This document shows, piece after piece, positions 18,899 through 28,600 of a stretch of DNA of 64,000 nucleotides (positions are counted from its first letter, which is position 1; every line of letters starts with the position of its first letter). Origin of the DNA: JAOPZW01 sp036379935. Its GTDB lineage: Bacteria; Actinomycetota; Thermoleophilia; Solirubrobacterales; Solirubrobacteraceae. The stretch covers positions 1 through 64,000 of the forward strand of contig DASVFT010000040.1 of NCBI GenBank assembly GCA_036379935.1. The letters are read 5' to 3'. A program made the translations under genes and the position numbers. A model generated the notes under the pieces. The model was not told the DNA's origin and made no database searches. It worked only from the letters and a program-made list of their open reading frames with translations.

Positions 18899-19496
18899 GG
18901 ACGTCCTGGCGCGCGTGCGCGCCGCCCTGCGTGACGTGCCCGCCGAGGAGCCGTCGGTGACGCCTCCCTACGAGGCGCCGCCGGGATCCGGCGCGGACCC
19001 CGTGGCGCTCTTCGTCGATCGGCTCGGCGACTACCGCGCCACCGTGCGCGACGCGGGCGACGTCGCCGCGGCGGTCGCACGGGTGTGCGCCGAGCACGGC
19101 GCGCGGCGCCTCGGCGTGCCGGCCGGGCTGCCCGACGCATGGCGCCCCGAGGGCGTCGAGCTCGTCGCCGACGACGGGCTGAGCGCCGGCCGGCTCGACG
19201 CCCTCGACGGCGCGCTGACCGGCTGCGCGCTCGCCATCGCCGAGACCGGGACCATCGTCCTCGACGCCGGGGAGCGCTCGGGCCGGCGCGCGCTGACCCT
19301 CGTCCCCGACCTGCACCTCTGCGTCGTCGAGCCGGCGCAGGTCGTGGCCACGGTGTCGCAGGCGTTCCGCGCCCTCGCGGGCGCGCGCGGTCCGTTCACG
19401 CTGGTCTCGGGCCCGAGCGCCACCAGCGACATCGAGCTCGACCGGGTCGAGGGCGTCCACGGCCCGCGGCGCCTCGAGGTCCTGCTCGTCCGCTGA
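18882..19496 (+). CDS. lutC: Lactate utilization protein C (LUD domain)
   Basis: The 204-residue LUD-domain protein has the conserved ALAIAETGTIVLD core (about 115-128), PDLHLCVVEPAQVV and the C-terminal SGPSATSDIELDRVEGVHGPR, matching LutC/YkgG. It is the small third component of the lactate-oxidising Lut complex. GTG start at 18882 lies within the end of lutB. The gene converges with an SDR gene 11 bp away, leaving no room for a separate terminator. Confidence 0.92.
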   Translation: MSGAREDVLARVRAALRDVPAEEPSVTPPYEAPPGSGADPVALFVDRLGDYRATVRDAGDVAAAVARVCAEHGARRLGVPAGLPDAWRPEGVELVADDGLSAGRLDALDGALTGCALAIAETGTIVLDAGERSGRRALTLVPDLHLCVVEPAQVVATVSQAFRALAGARGPFTLVSGPSATSDIELDRVEGVHGPRRLEVLLVR

Positions 19497-19507
19497 GGCG
19501 CCGGCCG

Positions 19508-20272
19508 TCAGGCCATGGCGATCTGGTTGGCCTGCGCGGCCATGAGCAGCATGCCGCCGTCGACGACGTAGGAGGCGCCGGTCGTGTAGCTGGCCTCGGG
19601 TGAGGCCAGGTACGCGATCAGCTCCGCCACCTCGCGGGCGTCGCCCGGTCGCCCCAATGGCACGCCGGGCCGCTCTTCCTCGTGAGGATCCTCGTCCTCC
19701 TGGCCGGTCATCGGCGTGGCGATCTCGCCGGGCGCGACCGAGTTGACCGTGATCCCGTGCTCGGCCAGCTCGAGCGCCATGTTCTTCGTCAGGCCGCCGA
19801 GGCCGTGCTTGGCCGCGACGTAGGGCGTCGAGCCCTCGAGGGGCACGTGCTCGTGGACCGACGTCACGTTGATGATCCGACCGGGCGTGCCGCTCGCCAC
19901 CATCCGGCGCGCCGCCGCCTGCGCCGCCACGAACGCGCCCGTGAGATCCACCTCCAGCACGTCGCGCCACTCCGCCACGTCGAGCTCCAGGAACGGCGTG
20001 CTCGCGCCGGTGCCCGCGTTGTTGACGAGGACGTCCGGCCCGCCGAGCGCCTCGGCGAGCTCGTCGATCGTGCGCTGCACGTCCGCGCTCTCGGTGAGAT
20101 CGAGGTGCCGGACCTCGGCGCGCCGACCATACGATCGCACCTCCTCGGCGGTCGACCGCGCACCATCCTCGTCGCGGCTGTAGGTGATGCCGATGTCATG
20201 CCCGCGGCGCGCCAGCACCACCGCGGCGGCCTTGCCGATGCCCGAGTCCGAGCCGGTGATGATCGCTGTCAT
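19508..20272 (-). CDS. Short-chain dehydrogenase/reductase
   Basis: The 254-residue classical SDR has the cofactor motif TGSDSGIGKAAA, NNAG (about 88), the catalytic serine in NVTSVHEH, YVAAK (Tyr and Lys about 152-156) and the C-terminal DGGMLLM that often ends glucose-1-dehydrogenase-like enzymes. The basic residue after the second strand (TYSRDED) is compatible with NADP use. The substrate cannot be read from sequence. It appears monocistronic. Confidence 0.88.
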   Translation of the reverse strand: MTAIITGSDSGIGKAAAVVLARRGHDIGITYSRDEDGARSTAEEVRSYGRRAEVRHLDLTESADVQRTIDELAEALGGPDVLVNNAGTGASTPFLELDVAEWRDVLEVDLTGAFVAAQAAARRMVASGTPGRIINVTSVHEHVPLEGSTPYVAAKHGLGGLTKNMALELAEHGITVNSVAPGEIATPMTGQEDEDPHEEERPGVPLGRPGDAREVAELIAYLASPEASYTTGASYVVDGGMLLMAAQANQIAMA

Positions 20273-20321
20273 CCCGGCGGTCTACCCGGGCACGGCGCGC
20301 GCCGACCCCGGCGAGACGGCG

Positions 20322-20792
20322 CTAGTCGAGCTTGATGTCTCCGAGGTCGTAGCCGCGGTGGTTGATCTCCTCCAGCGACTCGGCGATCTGCTCGACCGCC
20401 TCGTTCTTCCCCACGTTGGCGTTGAACTCGGCGACGCGCTGCTGGTTGCCGTCTCGCGCCGCCTCGCGCACCTCGTCGAGCTCCTCGGCGTACTCGCGCA
20501 ACCCCTCGACGAGCTCCTCGTGCTCGTGCGCGACGTCGCGCGGTGGCTCCCCTGACTCGAGCTCCTCGGCCGCGTGACGAAGCTGCGCCTGGGCGGCGCC
20601 CAGCTTCGGGTCGAGCTCGCTGAGCGAGCCGACGCGCGTCTGGCGGAAGGCCTCGCGGACGGAGCCGTAGGCAGCGTGCAGCTCGCGCTCGTACTGCGCG
20701 TGCGAGAGCCGCGGCTTCTCCTTCTCCTTCCCGCCGCAGCCCGCGAGCGCCAGGGCCCCGACGAGCACGACTATGGCGGCGCGGCCGATCAT
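20322..20792 (-). CDS. Lipoprotein, helical, unknown function
   Basis: The 156-residue protein begins with a lipoprotein signal (RAAIVVLVGALALAGCGG), with the lipobox LAGC at about residue 19. The mature part is Glu-rich and almost all predicted helix (AQYERELHAAYGSVREAFRQ and similar), so it should be an extracytoplasmic coiled protein held in the membrane. Its ATG overlaps the stop of the upstream propeller gene (ATGA at 20792-20789), so the two are co-translated and may act together on the cell surface. Confidence 0.8.
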   Translation of the reverse strand: MIGRAAIVVLVGALALAGCGGKEKEKPRLSHAQYERELHAAYGSVREAFRQTRVGSLSELDPKLGAAQAQLRHAAEELESGEPPRDVAHEHEELVEGLREYAEELDEVREAARDGNQQRVAEFNANVGKNEAVEQIAESLEEINHRGYDLGDIKLD

Positions 20793-23353
20793 CCGCCCGG
20801 GAGCAGGAAGTCCATCGCCGGCGCGTTGTCGAGCGGGTAGAGGAACGACTGCACGTCCTGCCTGGGCGAGGCGTTGTTCCCCAGCGAGAACGCGGTCGCG
20901 TCGTAGAACCGCGATCCGGCGGTCGCCGCGACCTGGGTCGGGCGGCCGTTCGCGTCGGCGGGACCGAGCGCGTGCAGGAGGGAGCGCGGCACGCTCAGCC
21001 GGATCGTGCCCGCCGCCTGGTCGACCTTGCCCTGGATCTGCGTGCCGCCCGGATAGAGGACGCACTTCTCGCCGCTCTGGTCGCCGCTGACGCAGGGCGA
21101 CTGGCCGGTCGTGTAGTCGTTGAAGCCGAAGGTGAAGCCCTCGGCCGGGTTCCAGCGCGCGCTGGCCGCCGCGTCCTGGTAGCCGTTGGTGAAGCGCAGC
21201 AGCCAGAGCAGCGACTGCGAGCCGGTGTCCGTCATCTCCTGCTGGAGGGCGGCGCTCGACAGGTTCGCGACCTTCATCGTGACGGTGAAGCCGCCGTTGC
21301 GGACCTGGCGCCCGGTCGCGAGGTCGACCTGGGGGCCCACCGAGACCGACGTGAAGTCCGCCGACCGCTCGTTCTTGGTCGGCGGCAGGACGAACGACGT
21401 CGCCAGCAGCGAGTAGCTCGAGAGCGCGTCGTTCGTCGCGTCCGACGAGCTCGTGCGGACGACCGGCGTGGCCGCCGACAGCGTCCGGCCGCCGTTCGAC
21501 GGGCCGGCGATCTGCGTGGTGACCATCGGCGTGGCGACGTGCCCGAAGGGCTCGTCGGGCTTCTTGTTCGTCCGGTTGAAGACCACCGACAGCTTGCCGT
21601 CGACGCGGTTGTACTCGATGGCGAAGAAGTCGGCGAGCGTCCGGTCGCCCGGCGGGACGCTGAGGTCGCACCCGAGGCCGTTCAGGCAGATCGAGTCGTA
21701 GTGGAACGGATGCGTCGTCGCCTTGACCTGGCTGAACGTCGCCGTCTTGGCCAGCGCGTTCAGCGACTGGTTGACGTAGACGTCCCAGCTGGCCTTGAAG
21801 TCGCCGGAGTTGGGATTGCCGTCCTTCGTCGTGCCGTAGAAGCTGACCGCGACCCGGCCGGGGTCGCCGCCGGCGGCGATCCACGGGAAGACGGTCGTGC
21901 GGACGCTGTTGCGGTCCACCTGGACCGGGGCCGAGAAGCCCGGGTTGATCGTCGGCTGCTCGCCGTCCGCCGGGTTCGAGCACTTGGCGACGTTCTTGGC
22001 CGCCAGGCTCACCATGTAGGTGTGGTAGTTCGCCTCCTCGCCGTAGGCGATGTAGATGTTGCCCTGGCTGTCGGAGTCGGCCGTGACGAAGCCGGCCGAG
22101 TTCGCGGGGGCCACCGCCGCCCGGCAGTCGGTCCACGTCAGCCCGCCGTCCTTCGACACGGACAGGTTGATGCTGTCGCCGTCGTCGGTGGAGCGGTCCC
22201 AGCCGAAGAAGACGAGCCGGTGACTCTCGTCGTAGCGCATCGGCCCTGGGAAGCGCGGATCCGGCGCCGCGATCGCGGAGCTCGGCCCGTAGGTGAGGCC
22301 CCCGTCGGTCGAGCGCTGGACGACGACGTTGCGCGGGGCCTGCTGGTTGTACGAGAGCAGGACCGTGTGGTCGTCGATGAAGGTCATCCACTGACGGTCG
22401 GCGCCGCCGCCCTTGTCGGTGACGCCGTTGCCGAACGGGCCGCCGCTCGTGAGGCTGTGGCCGTTGTTGGGCGAGGTCGAGGTCACGAAGCCGGTCAGCG
22501 GGCCGAGGCCCGTGTAGGCGTACTGGTAGTGCTGCTGGCCGTTGCGCGCCACGGCCATCGCGATCCCGCAGTCGCCGCCTCCGCCCACACCCTGCTGGCC
22601 GCGCGGGGGCGTGCCGAGCATGTGGAACTGCTTGCCGCCGTCGGTCGAGACCTGGGCGTAGTCGGCGGCGTTGGAGAAGCCCGTCGGACCGCAGGTGTAG
22701 ATGTTGCCGTCCTTGTCGGTCTCGATCAGCGGCTCCGCCTCGTCGCGCTGGTTGTCGGCGGGGACCGCGGCCGAGAAGGCAAGCCCCTTCGCGTCGGCGG
22801 AAGGAACGCTGGGCTCGCGTGCCTTCGTGGTCACCGCGAGCGAGCCGCTGTAGCTCTGAGCCGCCGCGTTGGCGAAGCCGCAGGCGAGAACGTGATAGTC
22901 GCCGGAGGGAAGGTCGTTGGCGATGACCTGCTCGGTCGTGGACGAGCTGTCGCTCGATCCGACCTCCTTGCCGTCGGGCCCGACGACGGTGATGATCTCG
23001 TCCGCGGTGTCCGATGTCGGCGTGGTGGGCGTCCACGAGATCGAGAACGTGAACTGGGCCGTCAGGTTCGAGTAGACCCCCGACGGGACCGTGACGGTGA
23101 CCACGTGCTCGTCCGCCACGGAGGTGCCGCCGAAGCAGTCGCTCGTGGGGTTGGCGCCGGGCGGGATCGTTCCGGTCCAGCGGTCGGTCGCGGTTTGACC
23201 GGTGGTGGAGGGCACCGTCACCGTGCCCGCGGGAGGGCTGGAGGCCTGCGTGCTGCCCGTGGCCACCATGAGCGCCACGAGCAAGCCGATCGGCACGAGC
23301 AACCCAAAGACGAGTCGCCGCGTCCTTCTTCCGGCCGAGCCACTACCCCACAT
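20789..23353 (-). CDS. Secreted sialidase-like (BNR) beta-propeller protein
   Basis: The 854-residue protein has a twin-Arg-like basic start and a hydrophobic signal (RRLVFGLLVPIGLLVALMVA), then a beta-sandwich region (about 45-175) and a propeller with Asp-box motifs STDGGKQF, STDGGLTY and SKDGGLTW (about 220-430). The C-terminal region (about 600-854) has mixed beta structure. Asp-box proteins include sialidases, but I cannot identify the Arg triad or nucleophilic Tyr, so glycan binding is as likely as hydrolysis. Co-translated with the lipoprotein gene downstream. Confidence 0.8.
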   Translation of the reverse strand: MWGSGSAGRRTRRLVFGLLVPIGLLVALMVATGSTQASSPPAGTVTVPSTTGQTATDRWTGTIPPGANPTSDCFGGTSVADEHVVTVTVPSGVYSNLTAQFTFSISWTPTTPTSDTADEIITVVGPDGKEVGSSDSSSTTEQVIANDLPSGDYHVLACGFANAAAQSYSGSLAVTTKAREPSVPSADAKGLAFSAAVPADNQRDEAEPLIETDKDGNIYTCGPTGFSNAADYAQVSTDGGKQFHMLGTPPRGQQGVGGGGDCGIAMAVARNGQQHYQYAYTGLGPLTGFVTSTSPNNGHSLTSGGPFGNGVTDKGGGADRQWMTFIDDHTVLLSYNQQAPRNVVVQRSTDGGLTYGPSSAIAAPDPRFPGPMRYDESHRLVFFGWDRSTDDGDSINLSVSKDGGLTWTDCRAAVAPANSAGFVTADSDSQGNIYIAYGEEANYHTYMVSLAAKNVAKCSNPADGEQPTINPGFSAPVQVDRNSVRTTVFPWIAAGGDPGRVAVSFYGTTKDGNPNSGDFKASWDVYVNQSLNALAKTATFSQVKATTHPFHYDSICLNGLGCDLSVPPGDRTLADFFAIEYNRVDGKLSVVFNRTNKKPDEPFGHVATPMVTTQIAGPSNGGRTLSAATPVVRTSSSDATNDALSSYSLLATSFVLPPTKNERSADFTSVSVGPQVDLATGRQVRNGGFTVTMKVANLSSAALQQEMTDTGSQSLLWLLRFTNGYQDAAASARWNPAEGFTFGFNDYTTGQSPCVSGDQSGEKCVLYPGGTQIQGKVDQAAGTIRLSVPRSLLHALGPADANGRPTQVAATAGSRFYDATAFSLGNNASPRQDVQSFLYPLDNAPAMDFLLPGG

Positions 23354-23460
23354 GTTGATCCCTCCCCTTCGCCGTCGCCCTGGATACCCGAGGATGGGGA
23401 GATCAAACGCTGCCGCCGTACACTGACGGCCGCTCGGCCAGATAGACGGAGGGCATCCTG

Positions 23461-24051
23461 ATGACGTACATCGAGCCGATCACCGAGGAGAGCGCATCGT
23501 CGTCGGCGGCGGCCATGCTGGAGGCCGACCGCGCGCGGATGGGCTTCGTGCCGAACTTCGCGCGCGCGTTCGCGCACCGGCCCGCGGTCTACGAGGCCTG
23601 GCAGCGGCTCAACGGCGCGCTGAAGCAGACCATGGATCCTCGTCGCTACGAGCTCGTGACGCTTGCGGCGGCCCGGCGACTGCGGTCGAGCTACTGCGCG
23701 CTGGCGCACGGCAAGGTGCTCGCTGACCAGCTGCTCGAGCCCGACACCGTTCGCGAGGTCGCCGTCGACCACCGCTCGGCCGGGATGGAGCCGGTGGACG
23801 TCGCCGTCATGGACCTCGCCGAGCAGGTCGTCGAGGACGCCAGCGCGGTGACCGAGGCGGACGTCGCCCGGCTGCGCGACCTCGGGCTGAGCGACGAGGA
23901 GATCTTCGACGTGGTGGCCGCGGCGGCGGCGCGCTGCTTCTTCAGCAAGACGCTCGATGCGCTGGGCGTGCGCGCCGACCCGGTCTTCGCCGAGATGGAT
24001 CCGGGGCTGCGCGAAGCGCTCACCGTCGGGCGCCCGATCGCCGAGCACTGA
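23461..24051 (+). CDS. Carboxymuconolactone decarboxylase/AhpD-like protein
   Basis: The 196-residue helical protein carries SSYCALAHG (about residues 77-85), the CxxxH redox motif of peroxidase-related CMD/AhpD proteins; the usual first cysteine of the CxxC pair is a serine here. Related proteins reduce hydroperoxides or act as AhpC partners. GGAGGGC provides a Shine-Dalgarno before the ATG, and TACACT about 45 nt upstream is a possible -10. The peptidase gene follows after 3 bp. Confidence 0.85.
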   Translation: MTYIEPITEESASSSAAAMLEADRARMGFVPNFARAFAHRPAVYEAWQRLNGALKQTMDPRRYELVTLAAARRLRSSYCALAHGKVLADQLLEPDTVREVAVDHRSAGMEPVDVAVMDLAEQVVEDASAVTEADVARLRDLGLSDEEIFDVVAAAAARCFFSKTLDALGVRADPVFAEMDPGLREALTVGRPIAEH

Positions 24052-24054
24052 CGG

Positions 24055-24696
24055 GTGCTCGGAGTCCTCGCCCTACCGGCCGTGGTGCTGGCGCTCGCGC
24101 CCTTTCACTCCTCCGTCGAGCCCCTGCCGCCGCCCGTTCAGGCGCAGCTGAAGGCGGGCGGGTTCTGGCATCAGGGCTGTCCGGTCGGGCTGACCGACCT
24201 GCGGCTGCTCACCGTCTCGCACTGGGGTTTCGACGGGCGAGCGCACGCGGGGCAGCTGGTCGTCAATCGCACCGCCACTCGCCCGCTCGCGCGCGCGTTC
24301 GGACAGCTCTACGGATTGCGCTTCCCAATCCGTCACATGCGCCTCGCCGACTTCTACGGGCCCCGCCGCGACCGCCCGCGCGACGGTGACGTCAGCGCCG
24401 CCTTCGAGTGCCGGCAGGCGGTCCCCTCGCCGTGCACCGGTGGACGCGGCACCGGCTCGTGGTCGATGCACGCCTACGGGCTGGCCGTGGACGTCAACCC
24501 GGTCGAGAACCCCTACGTCGGCTGCGGCCAGAGCCGCGACCCCACGGCGAGGCGGTACTTCGACCGTTCGCGCCATCGCCGGGGGATGGTCACGCGGCGG
24601 GCAGTCCAGGCCTTCGGCTCGGTCGGCTGGGGCTGGGGCGGCGCGTGGGCCGGCAACACCAAGGACTACATGCACTTCTCGTCCACCGGGCGCTGA
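24055..24696 (+). CDS. Secreted M15-family (D-Ala-D-Ala carboxypeptidase-like) peptidase
   Basis: The 213-residue protein has a short signal peptide (LGVLALPAVVLALAP) and the M15 zinc motifs SMHAYGLAVDVN (SxHxxGxAxD, about 140-150) and DYMHFS near the C-terminus (about 206). Members of the VanY/M15C group trim peptidoglycan stem peptides outside the membrane. GTG start at 24055 immediately follows the CMD gene. It converges with the oxidoreductase gene one base beyond its stop. Confidence 0.87.
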   Translation: MLGVLALPAVVLALAPFHSSVEPLPPPVQAQLKAGGFWHQGCPVGLTDLRLLTVSHWGFDGRAHAGQLVVNRTATRPLARAFGQLYGLRFPIRHMRLADFYGPRRDRPRDGDVSAAFECRQAVPSPCTGGRGTGSWSMHAYGLAVDVNPVENPYVGCGQSRDPTARRYFDRSRHRRGMVTRRAVQAFGSVGWGWGGAWAGNTKDYMHFSSTGR

Positions 24697-24697
24697 C

Positions 24698-25681
24698 TCA
24701 CACGGCGATGACGATCTTCCCCCGGGCGTGTCCCTCGCCCTGGAACCGGAGCGCTTCGGGAACCTCGCTCAACGCGAAACGCCTGTCGATGACCGGTGCC
24801 AGCTTCCCGGCTTCGACGAGCTCCTTGAGGACGGCCAGATCCGCGCTGTTGTGCGTGGCGATGAACACGCGCATCGTCTGACGCACGAACGGCGACCACA
24901 CGAGCGCCTTCATCTGACGAGCGAGTCCGAGCCAGCGACCGAGGTTCGCCACTCCGACCAGGACATAGGTTCCCCGCGGGGTCAGGGCCCGCCGGCACGC
25001 CGACAGCGAACGATTGCCGACCATGTCGAGGATCACGTCGTAGCGCTGCGCCGTCTGGGTGAAGTCCGCCTGCGTGTAGTCGACGACCTCGTCCGCGCCT
25101 ATCGATCGGACCATGTCCACGTTCCTCGTGCTGCACACGCCGGTGACGCTCGCTCCGAACGACTTGGCGATCTGCACGGCGAACGTGCCCACGCCACCCG
25201 ACGCGCCGTTGACCAGCACGCTGTCCCCGGGCTGGACCCTCCCCTGATCGCGCACGGCGTTCAGAGCGGTGAAAGCGGAGTCGCCGACGGCCGCGGCCTG
25301 CTCGAACGTGAGGTCGGCCGGCTTGGGCAGGAAGTTGCTCTCCGCAGCGCACGCGTACTCGGCGAAGGCGCCTTTGGACCAGCCGAAGACCTCGTCGCCG
25401 GGCCGAAGGTGCTCCACGCTCGCGCCGACGGCCTCGACCTGCCCGGCGAGATCCATGCCCGGGACCTGCTGCTTCGGCGCGCGCAGCCCGACGACCATGC
25501 GCATGATGTACGGCGTCCCCCTCAAGAGGTGCCAGTCGCCGATGTTGACGGCCGCCGCGTGAACGCGTACCAGCGCCTGATCGTCCCTGACCAGCGGCCT
25601 GTCGACATCCTTCAGCTCCAAGGCATCAGGCGACCCGTACCTGGCTTGGACGATCGCCTTCATCGTGGTGGGGGCGCTCAC
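24698..25681 (-). CDS. NAD(P)H:quinone oxidoreductase-like MDR protein
   Basis: The 327-residue medium-chain dehydrogenase/reductase lacks the zinc-binding cysteines of alcohol dehydrogenases and has the QOR-type GASGGVGTFAVQIAK nucleotide motif (about 150-164), an N-terminal GroES-like domain (VHAAAVNIGDWHLLRG) and the C-terminal GKIVI strand. It probably reduces quinones or enones with NADPH. GTG start at 25681 is 6 nt after TAGATT (25693-25688), a leaderless arrangement. Confidence 0.87.
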   Translation of the reverse strand: MSAPTTMKAIVQARYGSPDALELKDVDRPLVRDDQALVRVHAAAVNIGDWHLLRGTPYIMRMVVGLRAPKQQVPGMDLAGQVEAVGASVEHLRPGDEVFGWSKGAFAEYACAAESNFLPKPADLTFEQAAAVGDSAFTALNAVRDQGRVQPGDSVLVNGASGGVGTFAVQIAKSFGASVTGVCSTRNVDMVRSIGADEVVDYTQADFTQTAQRYDVILDMVGNRSLSACRRALTPRGTYVLVGVANLGRWLGLARQMKALVWSPFVRQTMRVFIATHNSADLAVLKELVEAGKLAPVIDRRFALSEVPEALRFQGEGHARGKIVIAV

Positions 25682-25694
25682 GGCCCCAATCTAG

Positions 25695-28600
25695 CTACCC
25701 CGTCGCCGCCAGCCGCGGCCGCAGCTCCTCGGCCGGCATCGGGCGACCGTAGAGGTAGCCCTGCGCGTACTCGCAGCCGAGGGCCTGCAGCGCCGCGGCC
25801 TGGCCCTCGGTCTCCACGCCCTCGGCCACGACCTCGACGCCCAGGCCGTGGGCCATGCTGATCACCGCCGCCACGATGGCGCCGTCGGGCGAGTCCCCGC
25901 CGAGGTTGGACACGAAGCTGCGGTCGACCTTGAGCACGGCGATCGGGAAGCGCTGCACGTAGGCCAGCGACGAGTATCCGGTCCCGAAGTCGTCCAGCAC
26001 GAGCTTGACCCCGAGGTCGGTGAGTGCGTTCATCGTGGCGAGGGCGGCCTCGGGGTCCTCCATGAGGCTCGACTCGGTGAGCTCGAGACGGAGCTGGCCC
26101 GGGTCCATGCCGGTCTCGCGCAGCACGTCGGCGACGACCGTCACCAGGTTGGGGTGGGCGATCTGCCGCGCGGAGAGGTTCACCGACATCCAGAGGGGCG
26201 GCGCGTCGGGACGCGCCCGGCGCCACTCGGCGGCCTGGCGCCAGGCCTCGGTGAGCACCCATTCCCCGATCGGGACGATGAGGCCGGTGTCCTCGGCGAT
26301 CGGGATGAAGTCCATGGGCGCCACGACGCCGCGCTCGGGGTGCTGCCAGCGCACCAGCGCCTCGACCCCGACGGTCTCACCCGTGTCCATCGCCACGATG
26401 GGCTGGTAGGCGAGCCGAAGCTCCTCGTACTCGATCGCGTGCGCGAGCTGGTTCTCGGTCCGCAGCCGGGCGGTCGCGCGGTCGCGCATCGCCTCGTCGT
26501 AGATCTCGTATCCACCGCGCCCGCGCTCCTTCGCGCGGTACATCGCGGCGTCGGCCTCGCGGACGAGGTCCTCGGCGTCGCGGTCGGCCGCCCTGCTCAG
26601 GGCGATGCCGATGCTGGCGGTGACGCGATGCTCGACGGCACGGACGACGAACGGCGGCTGGAGCACCGCCCTCGTGCGCTCCGCGATCGCGATCGCCTCG
26701 TCCGCGCCGCCGACGTCGCTGCAGATGACCACGAACTCGTCGCCGCCGAAGCGGGCCATGGTGTCGCCCGCGCGCAGCGACTCGTCCAGTCGCGCGGACA
26801 GCTTCAACAGCAGCTCGTCGCCGGCCCCGTGTCCGAGGCTGTCGTTGACGAGCTTGAAGTTGTCGACGTCGAGGAAGAGGACGGCCACCCAGCTCTCGCG
26901 CCGCCGCGCCTGGGCCAACGCGACGCCGAGGCGATCGACGAAGAGCGTGCGGTTGGGCAGCCCCGTAAGCGGATCGTGCAGCGCCTGGTGGCGGATGTCG
27001 GCCTCGGATCGGCTGCGCTCGGTGGCCTGGGCCAGGAGGTTGGCGATGGCATGGAGGAAGTCGAGCTCGTCCCGCGCGAACGAGCGCCGGCTCGCCGACT
27101 GGATCGAGAGCACGCCGAACGGCGTGGCCCCGCCGTGGATGGGCATGCTGACGCTGCTCGTGGTGCCCGGGTCGTGTACGAACTTGGGCAGCTCGAGCCA
27201 CGTCTCCTGCGCCCAGTCCTCGATGATCAAGGGCTCGGACTGAAGGAGCGCGGCGCGCGAGCGCGGGTCGGCGGGCATCGGCACGCGGACGTGGCGTCCC
27301 GAGCTCGGATACGGGCCGAGCGCCGCCATGATGCGCAGCGCCTCGCCGTCGGCGTCGAGCTCGAGCACGGCGACTCGGTCGACGTCGAGCACGCTGCCCA
27401 CCGTCTCGACCAGGATCTCCATGAGCTCCTGGAGATCGCGTCCTTCGATCGCCCGCTGTCCGAGGCGCGCCACGGCCGCCTGCTGGGCCACGTTGCGCTC
27501 CAGCGTGGCGTTCACGGCGCGCAGCCCCTCGCGCGCCCCGTCCAGGGCGACCGCGGCGTGGCTGACCTCGATCTGCATCGTGTTGAAGCTCTCCGCCATC
27601 GCGTGGACCTCGTCGCGCGTCCGCACGCGAACGGGCTCGACGTCGACGCGCGCGTGGGCCGCTTCGAGGCGACCGGCGGCGAGCGCCTCCATCGCCTTGG
27701 TCAGGTCGGCGACGGTCCCCTTGGCCAAGCGCCCGGCCGCTGTGGTCACCTGCTCGGTGGCGTGGGAGATCATCCCGGGCAGCACGAGCCCGACGGTGAT
27801 GGTCAGCAGCGCGACGGCGACGAAGATGTCGGAGAGGACGGTCAGGAGCAGCGACTCCTGCGAGTCGACGTGGCTGACCGCCAGCAGGTACCCGGAGCCG
27901 TCGAGGACCATCACCGCCACCATCGCCCCGGTCAGCTTGAGGTGCAGCGAGCGCTTCACCCCCGGGATCCCGGCGCGGCGCCGATCGCTCCACGTGCGGT
28001 AGGCGTAGAAGAACGAGCCGGCGTACGCGAGGGCGAGCCCGGCCAGGACGGTCGGGAGGCCGAACTGCTGGAAGCCGAGCACGGTCGAGAGGCCCCAGAC
28101 GCCGGCGGCGAGGAGGCCCAGGGTCACCCAACCGCGCGGGGCGCGGTACGGGCGCTCCATGTCGGGCTCGTGGCGGCGCAGCAGCCAGACGGCGACGCTG
28201 GGCATGCCGATCGCGATCAGGTAGCAGAAGTTGGCGGCGGCGATGACCCAGACCGGATTGCCGCGCAGCAGGAAGGCGATCGCCACGCCGGCCGTCAGGA
28301 CGGTCGCCACCCAGGGCACGTCGTAGCGCGAGCGCCGCGCGAGCACGCGCGGCAGCAGGCCGTCCTCCGACAGCTGCGAGAGCGTGCGCGAGGCCCCGGC
28401 CAGCGGCTGGAGCGTCCCGTGGAACATGTTGAGGACCATGAACCAGATGGCCGCCGCCTTGGCCGCGCCGCCGAGGAGCGGCGCGAAGGTCGGACCCAGC
28501 GTCCGCATGAGCTCGCCCTCGATCGGGTGGGCGCCGAGCGCCCCGAGCCAGATCACGGGCAGGGCGATGAAGTACAGCGAGGCGATGCCGGCCGAGGCGA

